64,000 bases of DNA from Harmonia axyridis (lineage: Eukaryota; Arthropoda; Insecta; Coleoptera; Coccinellidae), in contig NC_059503.1 in NCBI RefSeq assembly GCF_914767665.1, forward strand, positions 25,916,001 to 25,980,000, written 5' to 3'. Position 1 is the stretch's first letter. Every line of letters starts with the position of its first letter. The notes under the pieces are model-generated. The model had not been told where the DNA came from. It ran no database searches and was given only the letters and a program-made list of their open reading frames with translations. Below, one piece after another: positions 33,106-44,530 of the stretch. A program made the position numbers and the translations under genes.

Positions 33106-33375
33106 CTAGAAAAGCTTGATATCAGTATATTGCGAGAATATCGACGATAAAGAAGCGGAATGATCCAAAATGTAAGCTAAAAACAGAATGGGACCCAAAA
33201 CACAACCCTGAGGAACTCTATTGACTACCAAGAAAGACCTACCAACAATGAAAGAGCGCAGCCTGGTCAAGATTCCACCTCTCATGTCAAGATGTTTGAG
33301 CTTGAAGACTAAATGAGAAAAGAAACATGATCGAAGGCTCGAGAAAGATCCAGATATATCCATAGGTTTTTCATG
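33106..33375 (-). pseudogene. LINE reverse transcriptase relic
   Basis: On the minus strand one frame gives YLDLSRAFDHVS, the RT motif carrying the first catalytic Asp. A shifted frame gives KLKHLDMRGGILTRLRSF and then RVPQGCVLGPILFLAYI, the GVPQGSVLGPxLF motif. The YADD region is degraded to YTDIKLF. Frameshifted and short (~90 codons), so a dead fragment of a Jockey/CR1-like non-LTR element. Confidence 0.8.
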
Positions 33376-33399
33376 GTCGACAGATTGCTTTCTAGTGAT

Positions 33400-34795
33400 G
33401 GGGGCATTGGAGCAGATATGTGATGACTATCCCGATAAAAAAATCAAGAAATGATCATAGTTCATGCCCTTTTTTGAGAGAGAATTGGAGCAGCCTATTA
33501 CATGGGACTCTCTCAACAATTTTTTAAATGATTTCAATTTCAATATCCACATGTGTTGCGTCAAGTGAATTTCACGCAAACTTTACGGGCAGTTGAATAT
33601 TCAGAAAGACGCATTTAGATCGAAAAACCAACCCCAGCAGGTACAGCGAGGGCTAAAAATAGAACAAGAGCATCCTTGGCGCCACATTGGCGCTTCATAT
33701 CGTCATCCTGAAGTTACATCGTAGGGCAAGGAATGAAGACGTGGATCAATCAGGGACTTGGATTGCGCTTTGGTATGCAAAATCCAAGGCGACACTTAAC
33801 ATCCCCTGGAAATCCGGGTACCATATTCACTATTCAGTACGCTCGTAGCTGTAACCTTGTAAACACATAACTTGTACAGCCAAATTCAATATATTAGTTG
33901 AGAAATCCGGTGTTTCATCATCCCAATTTAATAGAATTACAGTTGATCGATTCAATCAAAAACAACATGTGTCCAATCCATTTTCCAGGACTTGACTCAT
34001 AACACCACGAAAAAAGGCAAAAAGATATCCTAAGCATTTCGAAATATTTTTTTTTGTACTGATTGAATTGAATGTATTTTCGAACGGTCTAATTGATCGG
34101 AAAAAATTTCTCAGTGTGAGTGGGTGCTAAAGTCACTAACAATGTTTTCTTCTCGCTAACATACAATAAGCTGGAAAGTATCCGAGCAGTAACGATCAGG
34201 AAATAACCCTCCGTATGTCACAACGCATCGCAGCAACAATACAAAATAATTATTACAGCATCCCCGGCTTCTCGGAATGCTTTCAGTAGGCATGTACCTT
34301 CCTATCAAATAAAGTGGGGCTTGATATCAAAATGCGCTCAAGCGAACGTCGCTTCCGTCTATCCAGATTAAAATGTTTCGAATACCAGGAGCACAATCAA
34401 TCTGCTTCGAGAAACATTTTTCCATTCACGATTGGCTCGGTCACAATACGATATTTTCCGAGAAATGCCTACACATCTCCATATTTCCCGACATTTTTCA
34501 ATTTTCCATAGGTCGTTGTTGTCCATTTCGCTACAGTCATTTTCAATTTCCTACCTTCCCGTAACCACCGAACATTTCATCTAACCAATAATATCCAGAC
34601 AGGAAGGATACGGTAATGCGGTGCTTCTTCCCCCGTTTCCCTTACGTTCGATGATTCTCGAATAGATGGCGCGCCAGATCGAAGGAAAGGTACTACAATG
34701 GTTTATTATTACCTCTTTTATCGCAAACTAGCAATATGGAAACATTATATAGGTACCGAATATCAATATAAATATTCAAGAACTGAAAATGAGAA
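33400..34795. other. No recognised gene
   Basis: 33,600-34,700 is of moderate GC content with two overlapping plus-strand frames (34314-34564) that resemble nothing known. It appears unique within the window. Confidence 0.35.
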
Positions 34796-34797
34796 TA

Positions 34798-35554
34798 TAC
34801 AAGGTGTAAGTGAATAAGTGCGACGAACTTCAGGGGGGTGATTGTGTATGAAAAATAATCAGAGGGTGATTTATAACTTTTGATCGCAAATGATTCTCAT
34901 TTCGAGATACGATGAGGTGTTGACGTTTTTATCAAAAACTTCAATAAAAATCCAATTTTGTTGTATCTATTAATTTCAAGAACTTCTAGGAAGGTTAAAG
35001 CATAACCTTTATTTTCGATACGTATGTAGAATTATTTTTGCTATCAAGAAAACTCTTTAGTAGATGATCTCTAATAATAATTCTGAAAAGATATTTCTGT
35101 TCTTCCAATATATACTTTCAAGCAATTATTACAGGTTAACTTATTTGATTATCTCTATATGTCTATCATTTTGTTGAAAAGAACAAATGTTAAGGCACTG
35201 AGATATTCCAACCTAAAAATCATTTTTGAAATGCTCGTTCATTTTGTGACAAAAAATGTGTTATGCTTTTTTTTTCATATGTGGTGCCGTTTTTATATGA
35301 AAAAATAAGGTTAGGTTATATGTAATTATCTTTTGATATAACATCTCTTTTGTTTTTTAGGAATTTACTGGGCTTTGAACAAGGATACAATATCAAAAGA
35401 TTATTGACTATTTATATTGTAAAAAGTCAATTTAAAAAAACACATCTCTGAAAACGAAGGATTTGTGAATACAAGTTATACAGCAAATTGATGTCATTAT
35501 TTTTTCATGCAGTCACTCTCTGAAGGTGTCATACTCATTTACTTACACCCTGTA
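34798..35554. mobile_element. 757-bp TIR element related to 3991-5200
   Basis: TACAAGGTGTAAGTGAATAA at the left is mirrored by CATTTACTTACACCCTGTA at the right. The imperfect inversion extends about 60 bp, to 'TGAAAAATAAT'. Internal blocks match the 3.99-kb element. TA dinucleotides end both sides. No transposase. Confidence 0.75.
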
Positions 35555-35696
35555 GATATAAGATAAGAAAATGAGGAGTTCTGATGAGACAATTCTCTTG
35601 AAGTTTGACATTAGTTGGTTGGTTATTTTACATATACAAACTAAATATACCTAGTCAGAAATATTGTCATGCAAATTGTTAAGATTTTTTTTCATG

Positions 35697-35772
35697 TTCT
35701 GTTAGAATTTTCTGTTTTTAGTGCCGCGATCAACATGAGTCTTTGTACACTATGCTTGAAATCATTATTTTA
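35697..35772 (+). repeat. Copy of the dispersed ~65-bp motif
   Basis: TTAGAATTTTCTG, then GCGATCAACATGAGTCTTTG and 'TATGCTTGAAATCATTATTT' follow the order of the copies at 22552 and 49226. Confidence 0.45.
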
Positions 35773-35779
35773 CATTGTT

Positions 35780-37718
35780 GAAAATGTATATATCCAGCTT
35801 CTTTAGTTCAATTCGATGTAGTTGATTCATTTCAATGAAAATAATATTCAAAACCTCCCTTCTTCAATTTTTGTCAAGATGGGGAATATTGTAGAAAAAT
35901 CAAATAGGGAAAATTAGAACATCAACTGAGTAGACCCTTCAAACATTAATTTCCCTCCTTTGAAAAAACTTTTCCCAATAAAAATCGAATGAAGGTTATG
36001 AAAAAGGCATTTGAGACGAAACAAAAGAACAAGGGTAGACTTGATGAAAACGTTTTCTCTCCTCGCTTGAGCTTGACGGGTTGTTCCGTCGTTTTTCCGA
36101 GTGAACCAAATGAATTTTCTTGCGTAGCTTTCCTCGAATGACCTATTGATAAAAAGAAGGAAAAGCTCGAGGGGAATCACAAAAAAAAATATAAGAGAAA
36201 AAAATTGTTACTTTCGTCTCGCATTATGTAAAAACGAATTGTGTTTTGAAAATCAATTAAAGATTTTCCGGCACGGATATGGAGGACAACATATTGATCG
36301 GGATGTAGGAACTGGGGGTGACAGAGGGAAGCTATTTAGGGCAGTAAAATGCTTCTCTTACGAAAGCAAACGGAACAGAGGGAGGATATCTGGATGGAAA
36401 TTCCTAGGGGTTCTTTCCCCCGACAAAAAGTGAATCTGAACTGATAAGTAGTCCAGTATGTGTTTGAAGTTTTCCCGCATGAAAAATCACGGTTTATCCG
36501 AAGGGAATTTATTGAAGAAAATTCTACACATGCGAAAAAATGATCGATTATAAGAAGGGGGTTTTTATCTTGTGAATACTCACACATTGATAGGACAGAG
36601 TTAGTAAATAATTTTTTTTTAATTAGATTCTCAAACCTTGACATGTAATAAGCTCCTCAGATGGGAATTTTACCTGAAACAAAAAAAAAATAGTTAGCAA
36701 CGATGTATATTCTTTATTTATGATAATAAATCTTACGAATTTTGCTGAAAAGTTTTTCGACAAGGATTGGCTGTCATGATAAAATACATTTGGATATTCA
36801 ACAGTGAGATTATTTTATAAAAGTTATTGAGGCTACTTGGTAATTCAATATAAATATAAAAAAATTAACAATATAAATTCGCAATATAATATTTCTTTAT
36901 GATATACATAGTTGGTTTATTCTTGTCTTGGGATAGGATTTCAATTCTAAAAATGACAAAATATCAATAACCGACCAGAATAAAATTCAAAATAACCAAA
37001 ACTGTACAAATTGAGTAAAAGCTTACCAATTGAATAACTAGATGAACATAAACAGATGTACATTTTGGAATTTTTGTACTAATTAATAAAATTTTTCCTC
37101 ATCAGTGGCTCATAGTTAAAAAAAAATACTGAATTCTTCAACTCACAACTTTTATATCCACTTCACAAAAATTGCAATCAATATTTTGTAATTTTTAGAA
37201 CTGGAATTGTATTCCAAGACAAAAATGAACCAAATATATCATAAAGGTAATATATTATATTGAAAGGAAAGGACACAATGTTGTCAATGTCACTATTTAT
37301 ACTGAAAATTTCATCCCTATATGCTACCAAAGTCGTGAAGACCATTTACTAGATGTATTATTCCATACATAATATCCAAAGCTGTACATCATCTCAAACT
37401 AAAAATTTCAAGTGTAATATCGAGTACGACCATAGAGTAATAAACATAGATAGAGGAATTATAAGCAATTTTAACATGACCCCAACATGGTTAGATCACG
37501 TTGTCGGATTGTAATATATTTTCAAATCCACAATTTCAGTATATCGTTATGAATGTATATTATATTGAATGAAATATATTTATTTTAGTGATTCCCGATT
37601 AAATATGCAAATTTGAATATTTGGAATCCGATATTTTTCCTAATTTTCAAATGTATTATAAGCAGAATATTCATTATTTTCTGTATCTACCTGCTGAAAT
37701 CCAAGATTTGGCAACTTT
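35780..37718. other. No recognised gene
   Basis: AT-rich. 36,150-36,450 is somewhat more GC-rich, with overlapping frames on both strands but no domain. Nothing else recognised. Confidence 0.35.
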
Positions 37719-37719
37719 T

Positions 37720-37985
37720 GCTCTCCTAGTGCGTTTGGAGCGCTTGAAGTATGTTTTCTGAATTTCTGATATATTTAGGTATTTATTTCAATATATTTTG
37801 AGTTAATATGAAACTATGATTCACTATGGGACATAAGAAGTGCGTTCTGTGAAGAGAAACTCGCGAATTGAGTGAATATCGTATCACTTATATTTTTTCA
37901 TTTCCGCGCGCTTCATGCCAAATTTGATAGTTCATGTTGGGGACAAAATTTGCTTACTGAAAATGACATATGCTCCCTCTATCTA
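37720..37985 (+). repeat. ~265-bp repeat with CxxC-type frame, copy 1
   Basis: Inverted match to 60088-60325, with long identical words (CGCGAATTGAGTGAA, 'AATTTGATAGTTCATGTTGG'). An ATG at about 37,825 opens MGHKKCVL and then hits TGA where the other copy has TGT (Cys). A one-base deletion follows. The second copy reads MGQQKCVLCGETRELSEISY, a Cys-x2-Cys start as in small zinc-binding domains. Confidence 0.7.
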
Positions 37986-37989
37986 TGTT

Positions 37990-39160
37990 TATTTCTTTGA
38001 GAGTACGACCAAGGAAAAATGTTCTTGTCTTTAACTTCACTCAGCTATGGATGTGTGGATGTGTATAAGGCAGGGACCAATGAAATCTCATCCTAAAGAT
38101 TCAGCCTGGATGAAACATCGCGTCTGTAGCTAGCGGGCTGGTTTAGACCACTTCGCCAAAGAGTAAACAATTTCGAGTTATCATAGAATTTAGGGTTAAT
38201 TATGCTATTGCATCAAATGAATTCATTATTTCATCTTGATTTCCATTTTTGTGGAAAAAAGTAAATTATGAATCTTGAAGAATGTTTTTGTCTTGGTTTT
38301 TGTTAACAATGTGCCGCAAGATATGATTTGCATTATTTTTGTAATATTCATTTTACTGGCGTCTAAAGCGAAACAAGCCATGTTTCTAAGAAATATTGTG
38401 GGATATCCGTATAATTTCCGAAATCGTTTATTTTCAACAGAATGGAAAATTATTATTCAATAGTTGCCGAACTTAGATATCCCTTCAGCTCGATCGGAGT
38501 TCCGATAAAGTTATCGACTCGCGGAAGCGGCAAAGGGATGACGGTAACGGCCAATCTCGCGATGCGCCAATTTCGGGTAAATAAAAAGAAGAATTAAAAG
38601 AGCGGTCTCTCTTTGAGGTTCGAGTATCTATAATTTCTTAAAAGGAGTCGGTTTTATCGGCTACACATAAATGTAACCGTAAACCGCTCCCTCGGAAGCC
38701 GTTTTCCGGAAATATGTCCGTTAACTGCTCCTGTTAGTCAGGCCCGAAGTATCAATTTTTCACCGGACGACATTTCACCCGGACTTTTATCGGAGAATTT
38801 TCGGGGAAGAACCAAATTCGCTGGAGACGAAATAAAAGTGGAACGATGGGATGCGCTCATACGTTGATCGTGGTCCATTTCCACCTTTTTCGTTAGAAAA
38901 TGTGCTTCGAAGTTCTAAACTTGCCGTCTCAATAATTGGAAATTTACTTAGGGAGGAATTGTCGAACAAAACTCCATTTTGGATATCGAAAGGGATATTG
39001 TGCGATAAAAAGGGGGAAGCAGAATTCATTCTGGAGAGGGTACAGCGAAATCGTATATTTGGCATCAATAACGGTAAGCATATTTTACCCCAATTGCAGA
39101 AACTCCTGAAGATCTTCAAATACAAATTAACGATATAGTAGAATGCAGTGAAGAATTATT
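37990..39160. other. GC-richer unique island 38.5-39.05 kb
   Basis: 38,490-38,790 is CpG-containing and apparently unique. Frames on both strands across 38,787-39,138 are mutual shadows with no recognisable domain. Candidate conserved non-coding DNA. Confidence 0.3.
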
Positions 39161-39164
39161 AAAT

Positions 39165-39834
39165 TATTATCACTTAACATCAGTAAAACAAAAATAATGG
39201 TAGTATTTAAGTCACAACAAAACTTCTCTGACATAACCGTGCATGGTCAAAAAAAAAACCGTGCATGAACGTGTGAGAAAGTATAATTACCTGCGAACTG
39301 TTGTCAACGAAAATAACGATAGCACTGAAGAAATCAGGATCAGAGTGGAAAAAGCTATAGCCACATTTACTAAAATGAAAAAGATATTCTGTGGACGAGA
39401 TCTAGGCCTTCAACTTAAAATTCGCCTTGTGCTGTCAATTCTTTTCTACGGAATGGAAGCGTGGACTTTGAAAAAGATTGATACCTGAAGGATAGAAGCA
39501 TTTGAAATGTGGATGTACCGTAGGATACTAAGAGTATCGTGGACAGAGAGAGTAACGAATGTGGAGATCTTGCGGAAAATGCAGAAAGAGAAAGAATTGG
39601 CACTAACTATTAAAAAGCGCAAACTCAATACCTGGGACATATTATGAGGGGAGATAGGAAAAGATAATGGGCAAAAGATCAATAGGAAGAAGAAGAAACT
39701 CATGGTTGAAGAACTTGAGAGAATGGTACAATTACAACAACTGCCAATTGTTTAGATCTGCAGTATCGGGAATAGGTAGAGTTTTGATGATAGCCAAACT
39801 TCGGAACGAAGACGGCACCTGAAGAAGAAGAAGA
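39165..39834 (+). pseudogene. LINE ORF C-terminus with (GAA)n tail
   Basis: It reads LSLNISKTKIMVVF, then RKYNYLRTVVNENND, LFYGMEAWTLKK (stop), RIEAFEMWMYRRILRVSW and, after shifts, GRRRNSWLKNLREWYN and RVLMIAKLRNEDGT. This is the thumb/C-terminal region of an endonuclease-RT LINE, the same family as 53.8 kb. The copy ends in GAAGAAGAAGAAG, matching GAAGAAGAAAAAGAAGG at the end of the 54.4-kb copy; a short tandem 3' tail is typical of some LINE clades. A mariner begins within about 6 bases of the tail. Confidence 0.85.
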
Positions 39835-39839
39835 TATTT

Positions 39840-41081
39840 TACCGATTGAAAACGATATTTCTTAACTATGAACATCACGAATGTGACAGTTGCCTTCGAG
39901 GGCGATACAGCGATTATAGCTATCTTCCAACTTTTCGATACCATTTTTGCAGTACGATTTGTCTTTCACTTCAAAATAGGCCTCAGTTTCGGCGTTTACT
40001 TCTTCATTGGCGCTAAATTTCTTTCCAGCGACCATTCTTCTGAGGTCTGAGAACAGGAAAAAGTCGTTGGGGGCCAGATCTGGCGAATACGGTGGATGTA
40101 GAAGCAATTCGAAGCCCAATTCATGCAATTTCGACATTTTTTTCATTGATTTGTGACACGGCGCATTGTCTTGATGAAACAGCACCTTTTTTTTCCTGAT
40201 ATGGGGCCGTTTTTTAACGATTTCATCCTTTAAATTATTCAATTAACGCTATATAATAACAGCTGTTAATGGTCTGACCCTCATGGAGGTAATCAATGAA
40301 TATTATACCTTGCGCGTCCCAGAATACTGATGTCATAACCTTGCCAGCTGAGTGTTGTGTTTTTCCTCGCTTTGAATTCGGTTCATCGTGTACAGTCCAC
40401 TCAGCTGACTGTCGACTGGACTCCGGAGTGAAATGATGGAGCCATGTTTCATCCATTGTCATATACCGACGCAAAAATGCAGGTTTATTGCACTTAAACC
40501 GCTTCAAACACTGCTCAGAATCATTAACACGTTGTTGCATTTGATCGATTGTGAGCTCGCGCGGCACGTATTTTGCTCATAGCTTCTCTCAAATATTCAT
40601 GAATGATATGATGTACAGGTTCAGAAGATATCTTCACAATGTCTGCTATCTCGATCAACTTCACTTTACGGTCATTCAAAATTATTTTGTGGACTTTTTT
40701 GATTTTTTCGTCGGTGACAGCCTCTTTTGGGCGTCCACTGCGTTCGCCGTCTTCGGTGATCATTTCACCACGTTTAAACTTAGCATACCGATCAATGATG
40801 GTTGATTTTCCTGGTGCAGACCCCGGAAACTCTTCATCACGCCAAGATTTTGCTTCAACTGTGTATTTTCCCTTCAAAAAGCAATATTTTATCAGCACAC
40901 GAAATTCTTTTTTTCCAACAAAAAAGCTACACTCACAACGCAATATCTCACAAACTAATGGAAGGACTGCTGTCAAATTTTGAAACGTGTCGTTTGAAGG
41001 TTGGTACTGACTAAAAATCAAATGGATTTGATACTAGCACCGCCATCTGTGCATCAGACCGGGGACTTTTCAACTGGCTTA
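39840..41081 (-). mobile_element. Nearly full-length irritans-type mariner
   Basis: About 1.24 kb, close to the usual ~1.26-kb length of irritans mariners. On the minus strand the 5' TIR (41081-41056) reads TAAGCCAGTTGAAAAGTCCC and continues into CGGTCTGATG; the AGTCCCCGGTCTGA core is that of the Himar1 type. The 3' TIR at 39840 keeps only the outer part (TTTTCAATCGG). TA lies at both outer edges (39840-39841, 41080-41081), fitting TA insertion. It sits right at the (GAA)n tail of a LINE. Confidence 0.85.
39862..40920 (-). pseudogene. Mariner transposase (irritans subfamily), frameshifted
   Basis: The minus strand covers almost the whole ~345-residue transposase: KKEFRVLIKYCFLKGKYTVE, EEFPGSAPGKSTIIDRYAKF and KLIEIADIVKISSEPVHHII (helix-turn-helix part). 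Next come MDETWLHHFTPESSRQSAEW (first Asp), VLFHQDNAPCHKS (second Asp) and HPPYSPDLAPNDFFLFSDL (third Asp), so the DD34D triad is intact. Two frameshifts break it, near 40,550-40,570 and 40,235-40,245. The start codon region is altered (VGKKEF), and the stop falls after IALEGNCHIRDVHS. It is dead but relatively recently inactivated. Confidence 0.9.
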
Positions 41082-42045
41082 ATATGTCAACATGGTGTGA
41101 AGGTTCTTAATAACCGAAACGAAATTATCGCAGGTCCGTATCGGCCATTATGCCCCCGCCAATCGGATCGATCAATTGAGCCCTAAGAGAGGAAATTCGA
41201 ATTGGGCACCTCCGTACGCGCTAATGAAAATCGACAAGAGTCCGCCATTCTAGCGATTGGAATTGCGACGCCAGTAGCGGCGGTCCCGACCTCGGCGGTT
41301 TTAATCGGACAAAAACCAATCACAATATGCATATTACGTTGTTCGGTTGTTTTTTCCCGGCCGACTCGGGCCCGAGCGGCCGTCACGTTTCCTGGCAAAT
41401 TATACGATTCTGATACGGACCCCAATTTTCGGTTTATTCAAATCGGGGCGAGGAGGGGGGGGGGCGTAGGGGTGGTCGAAATTGGAAACACGTTTATGAC
41501 TCGGTGGCCGGAGTTATTCAAAACGTATTTCGGGCTCCCTTTTAGGGAGTAATATTTAATTATTTAGATTGTTTTGAATATTGATCAGGCGGTCGAGGCA
41601 ACCCTGACGCCTGTTTCAGGGATGAGAGGTTGCACACAGAACAAGGAACGTGCGCCAAATTCGCACTTCACACAAGGCCCTCTGGATTATTTCGACGTGA
41701 TTTGCCTCGTAGGCCTTTGATCCAATTATTTCAACAATCGAAATTTTGGCTACCGAGCACCCGATATGAGAGTACCTCCAATATATTCGATATTAGTTGA
41801 AAAAGATAACAAAGATGTCAATTGTTGGAAATAAATCTCGCAGTGGTTGATATAATAAGGTAAATGACGTTACAAGAAATCAAAATACATTTGCGCAATG
41901 AAGGCTCTATCGAAGAAATAAGATCCAATCTTAGGTCTTTATTTCGTATAAGGACTGTAATTCTAATCCCTACACCTCTACTTAAATTTCTCCGATTTCC
42001 TACTATTTTCTAATTTGGAGACTTTTCTCTCTTTTGCATAAAATT
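41082..42045. other. GC-richest island of the centre
   Basis: 41,150-41,700 has elevated GC and CpG and a G-run (41,453-41,464). Overlapping frames on both strands (41202-41552 plus, 41425-41183 minus) mirror each other and have no recognisable domain, which is typical of GC-rich DNA with few stops. Candidate regulatory or conserved non-coding DNA. Confidence 0.3.
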
Positions 42046-42049
42046 TTTT

Positions 42050-43015
42050 TTCTACTCGGTTCTTTGGAAGAGGTGTTTCCTCTCGTCTCTCTTTCTTATT
42101 TTTATTGGTAATATCTTTCTTAGTTCCTTATTCTCATGCTCTGTCAGGGTCTCTATTGTCTTCTTTCTTTGTTTGTTAACTATTTCCTCAATAGTTTCTG
42201 TTTTCAATTCTTCTCTGATTTGTTGATTGCTTATATACCATGGGACGCCAGCCACTTTCCTGATGACTGAGTTTAGTGTAATCTGCAACTGATCTTCATC
42301 ATTGTCTTTTGTATTATACCAAGTTACTCCTGCATACGTAGGTAATGCTTGGCATTAGAACTGTTTTTATAATCTTCATCTTGTTTTCTAAAGAAAGTTT
42401 GCTTTTAGGGTAACGGTACAGTCTCCCGTGCAACTGCCTTGCCTTTTTTCTTTTTTTTCTATTTGTTTGTTCAAGTTCATTCCTGCATTTAGAATTAGGT
42501 ATACCTAATTCTCCCAAATATTTTGCTTCCTCTTTCCATTCTATCGTCTGATTTTCAATTTTGACGTTTCCTGCTTTCTCTTTCTTTACGTTGTTCCTCC
42601 GAAGTAGATTGCAACTGTTTTCGATGTATTCCCTTTGAATTTCCATTTCTTGAAGTATTTCATCAGTTTATCTAGGTCTATCTATAACTGCCTGGTAATT
42701 GTTTTCCGCATTTTACTGTGATAGTAAATAGCGATGTCATCTGCAAATTGAGCTATCTTGCATCTATTCATTTTTGGTATGTCTGTCATGTATGAGTTGA
42801 ACAGCAGCGGTCCTATCATCGAACCTTGGGGAACTCCGGCTTCAATTTCTCTGATCGTCGACCTGGTACTATTGATATTCACTCTAAATTTTCTATTTAC
42901 CGGATACGATTGTATCAATTTCGTGAATTTGGTTGGACATTTCATCAACTTTCATTTAAAAATCGTGTTCGGCAGATTCTGCTGACATTCTGCTACGAAA
43001 TGCCAGAGTACTTCG
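42050..43015 (-). pseudogene. Jockey-like LINE reverse transcriptase relic
   Basis: The minus strand reads TKLIQSYPVNRKFRVNINST, EIEAGVPQGSMIGPLLFNSY, IAQFADDIAIYYHS (intact FADD catalytic motif), then after a shift WKEEAKYLGELGIPNS and KKARQLHGRLYRYPKSKLSL. Later comes LNSVIRKVAGVPWYISNQQI. The motif order is that of palm, thumb and connection of Jockey-type elements. Frameshifts occur between the three frames (about 42,660 and 42,300). The N-terminal endonuclease and RNase H parts are absent. Confidence 0.9.
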
Positions 43016-43029
43016 GCCCAAGAGTTTCT

Positions 43030-43835
43030 TGAGGTAATTTTGTTATATCTGAGAGATACAAATTTGATTATTTTCTGTAATTTTCCTAATTGTGTAAAAT
43101 TATGTTAATTTTTTTTTGTAATTAGAAGAATAATTGTCATATTGTTAAATTGGCAAGATTCATTTGCATATTCATATCGTATTTGGTTAAAATTCTCATG
43201 AATAAATAAATTATTATTACTCTACTACCTTTTCGCATCTAGTCGAGAATCTTCACAACGATAAGAAGCGATAGTTGAGAAAACTTACAATCGGCGGTCA
43301 TAAATAATAATATGGCGGGTGATGGTTGGAATTTTATGATTGTAGGAATTTTGCGCGAATCCCCTTTTATATCAACTGAACCATCAATTTCGATTTATTT
43401 CCCATCAAAACCTAGATAAACCATTTACGCTTCGATTTTTGAACGTCTTATCTAGATGATTCTTATTGGTTGTTGAAGATATCAATACTATTGTTATTCT
43501 GGAAAGAATCGTAGGACGAATATCTTTTCAATCTCAATATCTCATAATTATCCAGATGCTGCGAGCGAGTGGAAGGTCCCTGTCACTTTCTTTTTTCTAT
43601 AAAAAAACTAACTATGAAGAAGATTCGATATTTGAATCTTTTCATTCAAGGTATCCCTTCAATGAAGCACGCTGTAAAGGGTGTAAAGTCTAGGAGCAAT
43701 ACATATTCAAAGGTTATGGGTATTTATGGCCACAGTATGCTACCAATATTTTGAGCTCCTCTCCCCAGCTATCCCCAGTGTCCCTCAATTGGAGGTACAA
43801 AGGAAAATTGAATGAGGGATTCCTTGGATAGTTCA
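43030..43835. other. No recognised gene
   Basis: AT-rich unique sequence with two overlapping short plus-strand frames (43466-43754) and no known domain. Confidence 0.35.
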
Positions 43836-43839
43836 GGAT

Positions 43840-44530
43840 ACATGGTGTTTCTTGTGGTCCTACTTTTCTGTGATGATGAGGTATACTAGTTTATCGAATC
43901 TTAATAATATTAATTTTCGTTACAGATTTGGAAAATGAGTACCTTAAGTACCATAAGTAATCTATTCATCGCAATTTACTAAAAGGATCTTCATAATAAT
44001 TGCTAGAGAATTTCTTGAATTTTTTCTTCTCCTAACAGTTACGACAAAACTACTAGAAACCAGAAATTACAGTACTGTACTAAAGTTTCTTTCTATATTT
44101 TTCTAAACTACCAGTGGTCTACCAAAAAAAAGTTCTGAAGGAAAGAAGCGGGCATGGTTCCAAAAAAAATATCACCCTGTAGATTTGCACTCAAAGTTAG
44201 CATATAACATGATGAAAACATTGAATTACATATTTTACAAATATGCCTCTGGGAATTGGAAGATAACTTGTCTTCCGGTCAACTTCTTGTAGATGGAGGA
44301 GAAAGTATCAACTTTGTGTTCTATGTTGGTTTGTTGATGGGAATATCTGTTGATTGGAATATCTATTCCAAATTTAAGTGGAATATCTCGCGAAGGAAAG
44401 ATGCTATGACTTCACACCCGAAATCTGGAAAACAAAGCTTTTACAAGACCATGTTTATGGGACTTTTTTTTAAGATGCGAGGAATCTGTTATTTTTTTTT
44501 ATACTTCCTATTTAGGAACACCTTGTATAC
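43840..44530. mobile_element. Old, rearranged copy of the 18.7/25.5-kb hAT-like family
   Basis: 43,850-44,230 aligns with 25,725-26,110 (shared words TTCTGAAGG and 'ATATCACCCTGTAGATTTGC'). 44,390-44,530 matches 19,745-19,855 in the opposite sense ('AAACAAAGC', 'TTATGGGACTTTTT', 'TTTAGGAACA'). The copy is therefore internally inverted or chimeric. No ends or duplication could be set. Confidence 0.55.

Noticed and set aside
41183..41552. Long overlapping frames on both strands as a gene
   Set aside because: The frames mirror each other in GC-rich sequence and carry no recognisable motif.
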